A stretch of 64,000 nucleotides of DNA, from the NCBI RefSeq assembly GCF_024169655.1, contig NZ_JALJWV010000001.1, positions 2,733,001-2,797,000 on the forward strand, read 5' to 3'. The translations under genes were made by a program, and so were the position numbers. Below the pieces are notes generated by a model. That model saw only the letters and a list, made by a program, of their open reading frames with translations, did no database searches and was not told where the DNA came from. Position 1 is the stretch's first letter. The number at the start of each line of letters is the position of its first letter. The stretch comes from Pseudomonas marginalis (lineage in GTDB: Bacteria > Pseudomonadota > Gammaproteobacteria > Pseudomonadales > Pseudomonadaceae). Shown in pieces: positions 35,524 to 45,509 of the stretch.

Positions 35524-38500
35524 CCGGATTCAACCTGTCCGCGCTGGCGGTGCGTGAGCGTTCGATCACGCTGTTTTTGATCCTGCTGATATCCATCGGT
35601 GGGCTGTACGCCTTCTTCAAGTTAGGGCGCGCGGAAGATCCTGCCTTCACCATCAAACAAATGACCGTGGTAACGGTATGGCCTGGAGCGACGGCTCAGG
35701 AGATGCAGGACCAAGTGGTTGAAAAGCTCGAAAAACGCATGCAGGAACTGCGTTGGTATGACCGGACTGAGACCTTCACGCGTCCGGGAGTGGCACTCAC
35801 CACCGTTTATTTGCTCGATAGCACGCCACCTAATGCTGTTCCCGAGGAGTTTTACCAGGCGCGCAAGAAGCTCCGTGATGAAGAGGCGGGTTTGCCGCCT
35901 GGTGTCATCGGCCCGATCGTCAACGACGAATATGCCGATGTCACCTTTGCCCTTTATGCGCTCAAGGCAAAGGGCGAGCCGCAACGATTACTGGTTCGCG
36001 AGGCTGAGTCGTTGCGTCAACGCCTGCTGCACGTGGCGGGCGTGAAGAAGGTCAATATCATTGGCGAGCAGTCCGAGCGCATTTATGTCGAGCTGTCATA
36101 TGAGCGTCTGGCGACGCTGGGTATTTCCGCTCGAGACATATTTAGCGCGTTGAATGCGCAAAACATGATGACGCCGGCCGGTTCAGTTGAGGCGAAGGGC
36201 CCCCAGGTGTTCATTCGACTTGATGGCGCGTTTGATGACCTGCGCAAGATTCGCGATACGCCACTGGTCGTGCAGGGTAGAACCCTCAAATTATCCGATG
36301 TGGCCGAGGTCAAGCGCGGTTACGAGGACCCCTCCACGTTCATGGTGCGCAACAATGGCGAGCCCGCGTTGCTGCTCGGTATCGTGATGCGCGACGGCTG
36401 GAACGGTCTTGATTTAGGTAAGGCGCTTGAAGCCGAGACGACGTCGATCAATGAGCAATTGCCGTTAGGCATGACCTTGAGCAAGGTCACCGACCAGGCG
36501 GTGAACATTGATGCATCCGTCACCGAATTCATGATCAAGTTCTTCGCGGCGCTGGGCGTGGTTCTGCTGGTGTGTTTTCTCAGCATGGGTTGGCGTGTCG
36601 GTATCGTCGTCGCTGCGGCGGTGCCGCTGACCCTGGCGGCAGTTTTCATTGTCATGGCCGCGACAGGCAAGGACTTTGACCGCATAACGCTTGGGTCGCT
36701 GATTCTGGCGCTGGGGCTACTGGTGGACGATGCGATCATTGCCATTGAAATGATGGTGGTGAAGATGGAGGAGGGTTATGACCGCATCAAAGCCTCTGCT
36801 TATGCTTGGAGTCACACCGCCGCGCCTATGTTGTCAGGCACGTTGGTCACTGCAATCGGCTTTATGCCCAACGGCTTCGCCAAATCAACGGCAGGAGAGT
36901 ACACCGCCAACATGTTCTGGATCGTCGGCATTGCGCTGATCACATCCTGGGTGGTGGCAGTGGTGTTCACGCCTTACCTCGGGGCGAAACTGCTGCCGCA
37001 GGCCAAGGTGCCAGAAGGCGGGCATACCGCGATTTACGGGACGCCCAATTACGTGCGTTTCAGGCGCGTGCTGGGTGTGGTGATTCGCCGTAAAGGGCTT
37101 GTAGCGATCGCAGTCGTCGGCTTGTTCATTGTCGCAATTCTCGGCATGGGCGTGGTGAAGAAGCAATTTTTCCCAACGTCGGACCGTCCGGAGGTGCTCG
37201 TTGAGGTGCAGATGCCTTATGGCACGTCCATCGAGCAAACCGATGCCGCGGCGTCCGAAGTCGAGGCGTGGCTTGCAAAACAACCGCAAGCACGGACAGT
37301 CACCGCCTACATCGGTCAGGGTGCTCCACGGTTCTATTTGGCGATGGCGCCAGAGTTGCCCGATCCTTCTTTTGCAAAAATCGTTGTGCTAACGGCTAAC
37401 CAGGAAGAGCGTGAGGCGCTCAAGATCCGGCTGAGGCAAGCCGTTGCTGATGGTCTGGCCCCTCAAGCACGTGTACGTGCGACCCAGTTGGTATTCGGTC
37501 CTTACTCGCCTTACCCGGTGGCCTTTCGCGTCATGGGGCCGGACCTGACAGTGCTACGCAATATCGCCGGGCAAGTGCGTGAGGTCATGAAAGCCAGCCC
37601 CCTGATGAGGACCGTCAATACGGACATGGGCGAGCGTGCTCCGGCACTTCACCTGGCACTGAATCAGGATCGTCTGCAGGCCTTCGGTCTGACCTCCGCA
37701 GAGGTTGCCCAGCAGCTTCAGTTTCTGCTGACGGGAGCGCCAGTGACTCAGGTGCGCGAGGACATTCGCTCCGTCCAGGTGATTGCCCGCTCTGCCGGTG
37801 ATACTCGTTTGGACCCCTCTAAAATCAATGCCTTTACATTGACCGGAGCGCAGGGCCAACGGGTGTCGCTGTCTCAGATCGGAACTGTGGAAATTCGAAT
37901 GGAAGAGCCCATTCTGCGGCGTCGTGACCGAACGCCGACCATTACCGTTCGGGGTGATGTGGCTGAAGGGCTTCAGCCGCCCGATGTTTCCAGCGCCGTG
38001 ATGAAGCAACTGCAACCGCTGATTGAACAGTTGCCCAAAGGCTATCGAATTGAGCTGGCAGGGGCGATCGAGGAGTCGGGGAAAGCGAACAAAGCGTTAC
38101 TGCCGCTGTTCCCCATCATGATCGCGCTGACGTTACTCACCATCATCATCCAGGTGCGCTCGATGTCGGCAATGATGATGGTGTTTGCCACAGCACCTCT
38201 GGGCCTGATTGGCGTGGTGCCGATCCTTCTGCTGTTCCAGCAACCCTTCGGGATCAACGCGTTGGTGGGATTGATTGCGCTGTCGGGGATTCTGATGCGT
38301 AACACGCTGATCCTCATTGGCCAGATTCACGCCAATGAGCAGGCTGGCCTGCGCCCTTATGACGCCGTGGTCGAAGCCACTGTGCAGCGTGCCAGGCCAG
38401 TCATTCTCACGGCACTGGCGGCGATGCTGGCGTTCATCCCGCTGACCCACTCGGTGTTCTGGGGGACGCTGGCCTACACTCTGATCGGAGGTACGTTTGC

Positions 38501-38606
38501 TGGCACTGTGCTGACATTGGTGTTCCTGCCGGCGATGTATGCCCTCTGGTTCAAGATCAAACCTGACACTTCACAGGAGCCCCTGGCGCCCGCACATCCA
38601 GCCTGA
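35520..38606 (+). CDS. RND-family efflux pump
   Basis: Inner-membrane proton-driven transporter of 1028 residues with two repeats, each of one helix, a periplasmic part and five to six helices. The helix 4 proton-relay region reads LILALGLLVDDAIIAIEMM. GIVVAAAVPLTLAAVFIVMA and, in the second half, LVGLIALSGILMRNTLILIGQI are also typical. The first relay Asp pair DD is present. It looks like the heavy-metal-unlike, drug or solvent subgroup (MdtB/VexK-like); the substrate is not readable. Confidence 0.9.
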   Translation: MTGFNLSALAVRERSITLFLILLISIGGLYAFFKLGRAEDPAFTIKQMTVVTVWPGATAQEMQDQVVEKLEKRMQELRWYDRTETFTRPGVALTTVYLLDSTPPNAVPEEFYQARKKLRDEEAGLPPGVIGPIVNDEYADVTFALYALKAKGEPQRLLVREAESLRQRLLHVAGVKKVNIIGEQSERIYVELSYERLATLGISARDIFSALNAQNMMTPAGSVEAKGPQVFIRLDGAFDDLRKIRDTPLVVQGRTLKLSDVAEVKRGYEDPSTFMVRNNGEPALLLGIVMRDGWNGLDLGKALEAETTSINEQLPLGMTLSKVTDQAVNIDASVTEFMIKFFAALGVVLLVCFLSMGWRVGIVVAAAVPLTLAAVFIVMAATGKDFDRITLGSLILALGLLVDDAIIAIEMMVVKMEEGYDRIKASAYAWSHTAAPMLSGTLVTAIGFMPNGFAKSTAGEYTANMFWIVGIALITSWVVAVVFTPYLGAKLLPQAKVPEGGHTAIYGTPNYVRFRRVLGVVIRRKGLVAIAVVGLFIVAILGMGVVKKQFFPTSDRPEVLVEVQMPYGTSIEQTDAAASEVEAWLAKQPQARTVTAYIGQGAPRFYLAMAPELPDPSFAKIVVLTANQEEREALKIRLRQAVADGLAPQARVRATQLVFGPYSPYPVAFRVMGPDLTVLRNIAGQVREVMKASPLMRTVNTDMGERAPALHLALNQDRLQAFGLTSAEVAQQLQFLLTGAPVTQVREDIRSVQVIARSAGDTRLDPSKINAFTLTGAQGQRVSLSQIGTVEIRMEEPILRRRDRTPTITVRGDVAEGLQPPDVSSAVMKQLQPLIEQLPKGYRIELAGAIEESGKANKALLPLFPIMIALTLLTIIIQVRSMSAMMMVFATAPLGLIGVVPILLLFQQPFGINALVGLIALSGILMRNTLILIGQIHANEQAGLRPYDAVVEATVQRARPVILTALAAMLAFIPLTHSVFWGTLAYTLIGGTFAGTVLTLVFLPAMYALWFKIKPDTSQEPLAPAHPA

Positions 38607-38723
38607 TTGGGCAACAAACGCTCGTTCAGGCGAGCGTTACGTCTTCTCGGCGCAGGCCGAAAACAAAGCGAAATGATGGCCCTGATCCATCTGGCCAGGA
38701 CGAAGAGAGCATGAGGTGAGTCA

Positions 38724-40007
38724 ATGTCATTGGAAAGCAAACGTATCGTAGTCACGGGCATGGGGATCGTTTCCCCATTGGGCTGTGGTGTGGAGGACGT
38801 CTGGCGCCGTTTGTTGGACGGACAGTCCGGTATCAGGGCTTTGTCAGAAGAATTTAGCAACGGTGTGGGATGCGCGGTTGGAGGCCAGGTGCCTTCACTG
38901 GAGCAGGATCCGGTCGCTGGTTTCGATCCTGAGTTGGCCGTCTCGGCAAAGGATCGAAAAAAGATGGATCGGTTTATCGAGTTTGCTCTTTTAGCTGCAC
39001 GTGAGGCGCTGACACAAGCCCGCTGGACACCTGAACAGAGCACTGAGCAGGAACGTACCGCGACGATAATTGGCACAGGTATTGGTGGCTTCACAGCGAT
39101 AGCCAATGCCGTTCGCACTACCGATGAGCGAGGCCCTGGTCGCCTTTCGCCGTTCACCATACCGTCATTTCTCGCCAACCTTGCGGCGGGTCATGTGTCG
39201 ATTAAATATAATTTCAAGGGGCCGCTGGGGGCACCGGTCACTGCGTGTGCCGCAGGAGTGCAGGCCATTGGCGACGCCGCCAGGTTAATCCGTTCGGGTG
39301 AAGCCGACATCGCGTTGTGCGGCGGCGCCGAGGCTGCAATTCATCGTGTCAGTCTGGCCGGGTTCGCCGCCGCTCGAGCCCTGTCCACGGGTTTTAACGA
39401 TTGCCCAGAGAAAGCCTCGCGCCCCTTTGATCGGGACCGAGATGGTTTCGTCATGGGAGAGGGCGCCGGGATGCTGGTCATTGAATCACTTGAACATGCG
39501 CTGGCGCGGGGAGCGAAACCGATCGCAGAGCTGATCGGATATGGCACCAGTGCGGATGCTCACCACCTGACCGCAGGTCCCGAAGACGGCAACGGTGCGC
39601 GCCGTGCGATGCAGCAGGCGTTGGATCAGGCCAGGCTAAAACCTGAAGAGATTCAGCATATCAACGCCCATGCCACTTCAACGCCAGTCGGGGACAAAGG
39701 TGAACTGGCGGCAATTCGCGGGTTGTTCGGCGCTTCCTCACGGGTCGCGGTCACATCGACCAAATCCGCCACCGGCCATTTGCTGGGTGCGGCCGGCGGC
39801 CTCGAAGCCGTTTTCACCGTTCTGGCGCTACGAGACCAAATCGTCCCGCCGACGCTCAACTTGCTCAACCCGGATGAGGCTGCTGCAGGTTTGAATCTGG
39901 TCGCCCTTCAATCCAAGCCAATGGCAATCGAGCACGCCTTGTCCAATGGCTTCGGCTTTGGCGGGGTGAATGCCAGTGTCCTGTTTCGCCGATGGCTTGA
40001 GAATTAA
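38724..40007 (+). CDS. fabF: beta-ketoacyl-ACP synthase II paralogue
   Basis: KAS II of 427 residues, full length. The nucleophile is Cys175 in VTACAAGVQAI, and the catalytic His residues are in NAHATSTPVGD and KSATGHLLGAAGG. FGFGGVNASVLFRRW closes the fold. It lies 117 bp after the pump gene in the same direction, and could be a second, inhibitor-resistant synthase or part of a lipid pathway. The main fabF of Pseudomonas is usually with acpP and fabG, which are absent here, so this is likely an extra copy. Confidence 0.85.
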   Translation: MSLESKRIVVTGMGIVSPLGCGVEDVWRRLLDGQSGIRALSEEFSNGVGCAVGGQVPSLEQDPVAGFDPELAVSAKDRKKMDRFIEFALLAAREALTQARWTPEQSTEQERTATIIGTGIGGFTAIANAVRTTDERGPGRLSPFTIPSFLANLAAGHVSIKYNFKGPLGAPVTACAAGVQAIGDAARLIRSGEADIALCGGAEAAIHRVSLAGFAAARALSTGFNDCPEKASRPFDRDRDGFVMGEGAGMLVIESLEHALARGAKPIAELIGYGTSADAHHLTAGPEDGNGARRAMQQALDQARLKPEEIQHINAHATSTPVGDKGELAAIRGLFGASSRVAVTSTKSATGHLLGAAGGLEAVFTVLALRDQIVPPTLNLLNPDEAAAGLNLVALQSKPMAIEHALSNGFGFGGVNASVLFRRWLEN

Positions 40008-40227
40008 GTAGAGGGCTGCATATCCGGTTTCTAAAGCAATATTGCACGCTTACAGCGCTCATTGGTTAAGTCGCCGTTTAGTCAAAGGGAGGGGCAGAGC
40101 CTGACGCAGATGGTATTCAGGCTCTGTGGTAATTACGTTCTGCCCTACAACCTTATGTCGATAAAAGGCTTTTTTGGGGCTTGGTGGTTTTTTTTTACCG
40201 ACTATCCAGGCCCCCGAAAAACATTAG
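40008..40227. other. non-coding spacer after fabF
   Basis: No gene supported. It holds a perfect 10-bp hairpin (CAGAGCCTGA/TCAGGCTCTG, 40095-40126) that may end the pump-fabF transcript, and T-tracts at about 40169-40198. Confidence 0.5.
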
Positions 40228-40365
40228 GAGGGGCGGCTGATCGAGGTTCTCGTGGACTGGCAGCCTGCGTCCGTGCCGGTCACTTTGCTTTATCCGCATC
40301 AACGTTTTCTCTCGCCAGCCGTGCGCGCATTTGCTGACTGGGTAGCCGAGCTTGTCCACGACGGT
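40228..40365 (+). pseudogene. C-terminal remnant of a LysR-type regulator
   Basis: The plus-strand frame reads LVDWQPASVPVTLLYPHQRF followed by LSPAVRAFADWVAEL, the usual end of a LysR effector domain (tryptophan-glutamine-proline, then YP, then a final helix with FxDW). A stop codon lies at 40225-40227, just upstream, so only about 45 residues remain. It is convergent with the intact LysR gene and would not be its product. Likely debris of an earlier rearrangement. Confidence 0.7.
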
Positions 40366-40368
40366 AAT

Positions 40369-41274
40369 TCAAGTACGCCGAGGCTCGCCCGCGGCAATTT
40401 CGCGCATCAGACTCAGGTAACGACGCGCTCCCAGCCCCAGAGGTCGGTTCTTTACCCAGATGATGTCGACCCATAACCGCATCTGACTTGGCATGTTGTC
40501 AAACACCACCTCCGTCAATGCGCCCGAAGTGATTAGCGGTTGTACCAGCGGCTGTGGAAGATAAGCCCAGCCCAATCCTTGCTGCACCAGATCCAGCGTT
40601 GCCAGATAACTGTCGCTGAGCCAAATCCGCCGCGACAGCACAACGCGTGGGTCAGAGTCTGTAGGTCCTCCAGTCGCAACTATGATCTGCCGAACGTCCA
40701 CCAGTTGCTCTTCACCTAAAGGGCTTTTCTTGCCGGCGGCCGCAGGATGATCTGGAGAGGCAACTGCGACTAACAACTGGCTCCCCGCTTCAAGAAACGT
40801 CTCCCGCTCGTCAAGCCCTGGTCGTTCAAATCCAAGTGCCAATTGCACACGTCCTTCATGGAGCATGCGCATCGCCTCCGGATGGGAAGCGGAGCGAATC
40901 TCGATTTCAAGCGTGGGAAACTCTTTGGCGATAATGGACAGCGGACGATTCCACACGCCTGTTTGCAGCTCCGGCGCCATCGCAAGGACCAAGCGCCCCT
41001 CCAACCCCTGATGAAGCTGGAGGGCATGCGCGTCCAGCAGGTTTAACTGGCTCGCGACCTGTCTTGCCTGGGGCTCAAGTGCTTTGGCGGCTGCGGTAGG
41101 AATGGCTTTGCGGGTCGATCGATCAAAAAGCAACAGATCCAGCTCTGCTTCAAGCTGTGACACCGCCATGTTGATCGCGGAGGGAACCCGGCCTAATTTT
41201 CGTGCTGCGGCTGAAAAGGAGCCGCTGTCCACGACCGAAAGGAAAATTTTAAGTGACTCGCTGGTAAATGCCAT
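40369..41274 (-). CDS. LysR-family transcriptional regulator
   Basis: Regulator of 301 residues. The winged HTH is at 1-60 (LKIFLSVVDSGSFSAAARKLGRVPSAINMAVSQLEAELDLLLFDR), and the effector-binding domain follows. The ATG at 41274 is chosen over an in-frame TTG at 41286, which has no room for its ribosome site. It is divergent from a short-chain dehydrogenase gene, which it probably controls with the genes after it. Confidence 0.85.
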   Translation of the reverse strand: MAFTSESLKIFLSVVDSGSFSAAARKLGRVPSAINMAVSQLEAELDLLLFDRSTRKAIPTAAAKALEPQARQVASQLNLLDAHALQLHQGLEGRLVLAMAPELQTGVWNRPLSIIAKEFPTLEIEIRSASHPEAMRMLHEGRVQLALGFERPGLDERETFLEAGSQLLVAVASPDHPAAAGKKSPLGEEQLVDVRQIIVATGGPTDSDPRVVLSRRIWLSDSYLATLDLVQQGLGWAYLPQPLVQPLITSGALTEVVFDNMPSQMRLWVDIIWVKNRPLGLGARRYLSLMREIAAGEPRRT

Positions 41275-41371
41275 CGTGGTTGTCAATTTTCCTGATGATG
41301 ATTGTCTTTATTTATCAGATTTATTAGCCTAATTTCCACTCCTAATACAAATTAAGTACGTGGAGAACACC

Positions 41372-42157
41372 ATGTTAAATGCCGATTTGAGGGGGCATGT
41401 GGCACTGGTCAGTGGTGCTGGAAGTGAAGCTGGCATTGGTATGGCGATCGCTCGCAGGCTAGGTGCATCTGGGGCGAAGTTGATCGTTACCGCCAGCAGC
41501 AACCGCATCGCGGATCGGGTTAAAGAGCTACGCCTTGAAGGGTTTGAAGTTGAAGGCCGGCCAGCTGACCTCACCGATGAAAGCCAGGTACGTGAACTCG
41601 GCCTATGGGCAGAGTCCGTCTGGGGGCGGGTCGATATCCTGGTGAATAACGCTGGTATGGCCATGCAAGGAAGCCCGGAGGTTTTCTCGGAATTGGCAAC
41701 TATGGAACTGCACGAATGGAATCTTTCACTGGCAAGAAACTTAACCACTGCGTTTCTTTTAACTCGGGCTATTTTGCCCGGTATGCGCGCGCGAAGTTAC
41801 GGGCGCATTGTCAATATTAGTTCCACCACGGGCACCCGGGGGAGCAATCCGGGCGAAGCCGCTTATAGCGCCGCTAAGGCCGCGATGATTGGTATGAACA
41901 TGGGACTTGCACTTGAAGTCGCCAAGCAGGGGGTTACTGTAAACAGCGTGGCTCCCGGATGGATCACCACCGGCTCAACCACGCCCGTTGAAGCAGAGGC
42001 GGGGCGCTTCACCCCAATAGGGCGGGCGGGCAGCCCCCGCGAAGTGGCGGCGGCGGTTGCATTTCTGGCGTCGCCTGACGCCAGTTACATCACGGGTGAA
42101 GTCCTTGTGGTGGATGGCGGGAACTGTCTGGTCGAGAACAAAGCACCTCCAGCCTGA
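41372..42157 (+). CDS. short-chain dehydrogenase/reductase
   Basis: SDR of 261 residues. The cofactor motif is GAGSEAGIGMAIARRLG at about 15-31, NNAG is near 88, and the catalytic Ser, Tyr and Lys lie in NISSTTGTRGSNPGEAAYSAAKAA. The C-terminal DGGNCL is typical. It starts with GGAG five bases before the ATG; an upstream GTG frame is possible. FabG-like; the substrate is unknown. It leads the group of amino-transfer and ligase genes. Confidence 0.85.
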   Translation: MLNADLRGHVALVSGAGSEAGIGMAIARRLGASGAKLIVTASSNRIADRVKELRLEGFEVEGRPADLTDESQVRELGLWAESVWGRVDILVNNAGMAMQGSPEVFSELATMELHEWNLSLARNLTTAFLLTRAILPGMRARSYGRIVNISSTTGTRGSNPGEAAYSAAKAAMIGMNMGLALEVAKQGVTVNSVAPGWITTGSTTPVEAEAGRFTPIGRAGSPREVAAAVAFLASPDASYITGEVLVVDGGNCLVENKAPPA

Positions 42158-42432
42158 TCTCAAATCACTTCGGTTTATCCGCTAAATATGAGGTTGTTCC
42201 GCGGGATAAATTAATAATCCAAAGTAAGGTTTTCTGCGTTAACTGCAATATACCCAGGTATGAGTTAATCCGCGCTACAAATATTGATGGCGAACGCCCG
42301 AGCTGTACGTTGTGGGGGCGCGGTTTCTGGCTATTCGCGAATCGATAGGGGAATGAATGTGGCGATGGGTTGTTTTCTATCTGGCTGGCGACGTTGTTTA
42401 ATCAATGTAATAGTTAATATAGGGTTTTGATC
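42158..42432. other. non-coding spacer before the aminotransferase
   Basis: Moderately AT-rich, no gene supported. A perfect ATTCGCGAAT palindrome is at 42333-42342, and an AT-rich patch precedes the next gene. A promoter is expected but was not pinpointed. Confidence 0.4.
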
Positions 42433-43827
42433 ATGTCGAGAAGTGGAATTTCTGAATCAGCAGTTGCTGCTTTTACTGCCTCCGAGCGTGCCCGTTTTAT
42501 AGAAAACAACCCAACGTCAATGGCGCTGGCCAAACGTGCCAAGGCAAATCTGTTCAACGGTGTTCCCATGCACTGGATGAGCGACTGGTCGATGCCGTCG
42601 CCGCTCTTCGTCAAGCGTGCCAAGGGGGCACGCTTCACCGATGTTGACGATCATGAGTACATTGACTTTTGCCTGGGCGATACCGGCACGATGTTTGGCC
42701 ATTCACCCGAGCCTATCGCCCGTGCCATAGCCGAGCAGGCGAATAATGGCTTGACCACCATGCTGCCTGGCGAAGACGCGGTGGTTTGCGGCGAGTTGCT
42801 GGCTCAGCGATTTGGGCTGCCTTATTGGCAGGTCACCGCCAATGCGACTGACGCCAATCGTTATGTTCTGCGCTGGGCGCGAGCTATCACCAAACGCAAT
42901 GTGTTGCTGGTATTCGACGGCTGTTATCACGGCACGGTGGATGACGTGATGGTGCGGTACCGCGACGGCAAGACAGTGCATCGTTCAGGTCTCGTGGGCC
43001 AAGCCTACGACTTGACCCAATACAGTCGATCTATCCCCTTCAACGATGTCGCCGCACTGGAAGCTGCATTAGCCCAGGGCGATGTGTGCGCGCTGATGTG
43101 TGAGCCGGCGATGACGAACATAGGCATGGTCCTGCCCGATCCGGGATTCATGCAAAAGTGCCGAGAGTTGACCCATAAATATGGCAGCCTGCTGATCATT
43201 GATGAGACCCACACTATTTCTACCGGCATCGGTGGATGCACTCGCCAATGGGATTTGAAACCCGACTTTTTCGTGGTGGGTAAACCCATCGCAGGTGGCG
43301 TGCCTTGCGCTGTGTTTGGCGTGACCGAGCACGTTGCCTTGGCCATGCGCGACGTGCAGAAGAGCGCAGAGGGCGGCGGCCATGGCCACAGCGGTATGGG
43401 AACGACGCTGTCCGCCAACGCACTGGCGATGCATTGCATGCGCGTCAGTCTTGAAGAGGTCATGACCGAGTCTGCCTACCAGCACATGTTGCCCCTGGCC
43501 TCAAGACTGGCACAGGGATTTCGAGCGTTGTTCAAGCGGCACCGACTGAACTGGTCTGTCACAGAGTTGGGGGCTCGTTGTGAGTTTCAATTCTGTGCCA
43601 CCTCGCCCAGAACCGGCGCGCAAGCCGAGGCGGCTTTTCATGACAGCCTTCAAATGGCGCTGCACCTGTATCTAATCAATCGCGGCATCCTGATCACGCC
43701 TTTTCACAACATGACCCTGTGCTGTCCACAGACAAGTGATGCCGATATCGACAGGCTGATCGGTGAGTTGGATAGCGCGCTGACCACACTGCTTGCCATC
43801 CCTGGCGCGCGGGTTATCCCTTCATGA
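42433..43827 (+). CDS. class III (PLP-dependent) aminotransferase
   Basis: PLP enzyme of 464 residues, similar to glutamate-1-semialdehyde aminomutase and omega-transaminases. FCLGDTGTMFGHSPEPI is near residue 80, the cofactor Asp is in LLIIDETHTISTG, and the Schiff-base Lys is in VVGKPIAGGVP. It is full length. It lies between an SDR gene and a GS-like ligase, in the same direction, suggesting a small amine pathway. The true substrate is unknown. Confidence 0.8.
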   Translation: MSRSGISESAVAAFTASERARFIENNPTSMALAKRAKANLFNGVPMHWMSDWSMPSPLFVKRAKGARFTDVDDHEYIDFCLGDTGTMFGHSPEPIARAIAEQANNGLTTMLPGEDAVVCGELLAQRFGLPYWQVTANATDANRYVLRWARAITKRNVLLVFDGCYHGTVDDVMVRYRDGKTVHRSGLVGQAYDLTQYSRSIPFNDVAALEAALAQGDVCALMCEPAMTNIGMVLPDPGFMQKCRELTHKYGSLLIIDETHTISTGIGGCTRQWDLKPDFFVVGKPIAGGVPCAVFGVTEHVALAMRDVQKSAEGGGHGHSGMGTTLSANALAMHCMRVSLEEVMTESAYQHMLPLASRLAQGFRALFKRHRLNWSVTELGARCEFQFCATSPRTGAQAEAAFHDSLQMALHLYLINRGILITPFHNMTLCCPQTSDADIDRLIGELDSALTTLLAIPGARVIPS

Positions 43828-43897
43828 CCGGATGTTTGACGCTCCCGTTTTTCTCGAATACTGCCAAGTCGCTTGAATGAGCGCTAAGAGGTTTGAC

Positions 43898-45265
43898 ATG
43901 CAATTTGCTGATAAAAAAGAGGCCGAAGATTATCTGGCCGCCCACCCTGAAGTACTGAGCATCGAGTTGTTCCTTATCGACGCAAATGGTGTTCCACGGG
44001 GCAAACTGTTGCATCGCGACGAGCTGCTGGCGATCTACGAAAATGGTCGGCCGCTGCCGAGTTCCATTCTCGCCTTGACCGTGCAGGGTGAAGACGTCGA
44101 CGAGACAGGCTTGGTCTGGGATGTCGCTGACGCCGACTGCTGGACCTACCCTTTACCGGGAAGCCTGACCTTGCAACCTTGGCGCACCCATCCCACCGGC
44201 CAAGTGCAGGTGAGCATGCACCCGACCCAAGGTATTCCTGCCGCACCGGCCGACCCGCGACATGTACTGGTGAACACCATCGAGCGGCTGAAAGCCGATG
44301 GATTCCATCCGGTAATGGCCGTTGAGTTGGAGTTTTACCTGCTGGACCAACAGCGCGACGTCAACGGTCGGCCGCAGCCTGCATTGCAGACCAATGGTGT
44401 ACGCCCTCATGCACCGCAGGTGTATGGCGTATACGAACTGGAGCAGCTTCAACCTTTTCTTGATGACCTCTACGCAGCTTGCGCGCTGCAAGGGCTGCCA
44501 GTGCGTACTGCGATCTCCGAGTACGCTCCGGGCCAGGTCGAGTTGACGCTGGAGCATCGTTTCGACGCACTCCAAGCCATCGATGAAGGCGTCCGTTACA
44601 AACGCTTGGTCAAAGGCGTGGCCAACAAACATGGGCTGCAAGCGTGCTTCATGGCCAAGCCCTTCAGCGATCAGGCCGGTAGCGGTCTGCATTTGCACGT
44701 CAGCCTGGCCGACGAGCAGGGTCACAACCTGTATGCGAGCGAAGACCCACAGGGCACGCCGCTGTTGCGTCACTCCATTGGCGGGATGATGGCGACCTTG
44801 TTTGACGCGCTGGCGATATTTTGCCCCCATGCCAATTCATATCGCAGGTTCCAGACCGGTAGTTACGCGCCGCTGGCCAAAAGCTGGGGCGTCAACAATC
44901 GTACTGTGTCGTTTCGCGTACCCGGCGGCCCTGCGATAAGCCGGCATATCGAACACCGCATTTGCGGTGCCGATGCCAACCCCTATCTCGCCGCTGCCGC
45001 ATTACTTGCGGGCATTCACCACGGCATCACTCATCAAAGCGATCCTGGCGCAGCGATTGTGGGCAATGGCTATGAACAGGCGACCGATTTTCTACCCACC
45101 GACTGGCTGACAGCGTTGCAGGCACTGGAACGTTCCACCTGGGCACGCGAAGCGCTGGGCGCTGAATTCCTGAAGGTGTTCCTGGCGATCAAATGGCGCG
45201 AGTTCCGTCAATTCAATGCTGAAGTCGGAGAGCAGGACTGGCGCTGGTACCTCACCCACGCATGA
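43898..45265 (+). CDS. glutamine synthetase-like gamma-glutamyl-amine ligase
   Basis: PuuA paralogue of 455 residues. QAGSGLHLHVS, NSYRRF, NNRTVSFRVPGG and GADANPYLAAAALLAGIHHG match the family. AAGAGG lies seven bases before this ATG, and a longer frame (43877) is less likely. There is no oxidase or PuuD-type hydrolase beside it, so it may make a gamma-glutamylated amine instead of degrading one. Other possibility: a polyamine or ethanolamine ligase. Confidence 0.82.
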   Translation: MQFADKKEAEDYLAAHPEVLSIELFLIDANGVPRGKLLHRDELLAIYENGRPLPSSILALTVQGEDVDETGLVWDVADADCWTYPLPGSLTLQPWRTHPTGQVQVSMHPTQGIPAAPADPRHVLVNTIERLKADGFHPVMAVELEFYLLDQQRDVNGRPQPALQTNGVRPHAPQVYGVYELEQLQPFLDDLYAACALQGLPVRTAISEYAPGQVELTLEHRFDALQAIDEGVRYKRLVKGVANKHGLQACFMAKPFSDQAGSGLHLHVSLADEQGHNLYASEDPQGTPLLRHSIGGMMATLFDALAIFCPHANSYRRFQTGSYAPLAKSWGVNNRTVSFRVPGGPAISRHIEHRICGADANPYLAAAALLAGIHHGITHQSDPGAAIVGNGYEQATDFLPTDWLTALQALERSTWAREALGAEFLKVFLAIKWREFRQFNAEVGEQDWRWYLTHA

Positions 45266-45439
45266 GTGTTTGCCTGGTATTTGAACGCTGTCGAGCTGCT
45301 GGTCCACCGTTATTTGATGGGAGTGGCTCACCTGCTGGGCGAGCAGCCTTTTCCTGGAATTGATGATGATTAAGTCCAGCAAGCTGTGGCTAAACCCAGA
45401 AAAATAGCGATAAGACACAAAATCAGGGATTTACGCAGC

Positions 45440-45481
45440 TTGATAGGGCCTAGCGTTAATTCTATAATTTTGGGAATTAAC
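45440..45481 (+). promoter_or_regulatory. hipBA promoter with overlapping operator
   Basis: A near-consensus sigma-70 promoter: TTGATA at 45440-45445, 17-bp spacer, TATAAT at 45463-45468. An inverted repeat GTTAATTC-N11-GAATTAAC at 45455-45481 covers the -10 box and start. This fits autorepression by HipB. Confidence 0.75.
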
Positions 45482-45509
45482 TGGCGCAAAAATGGGCTGG
45501 GTACACATT

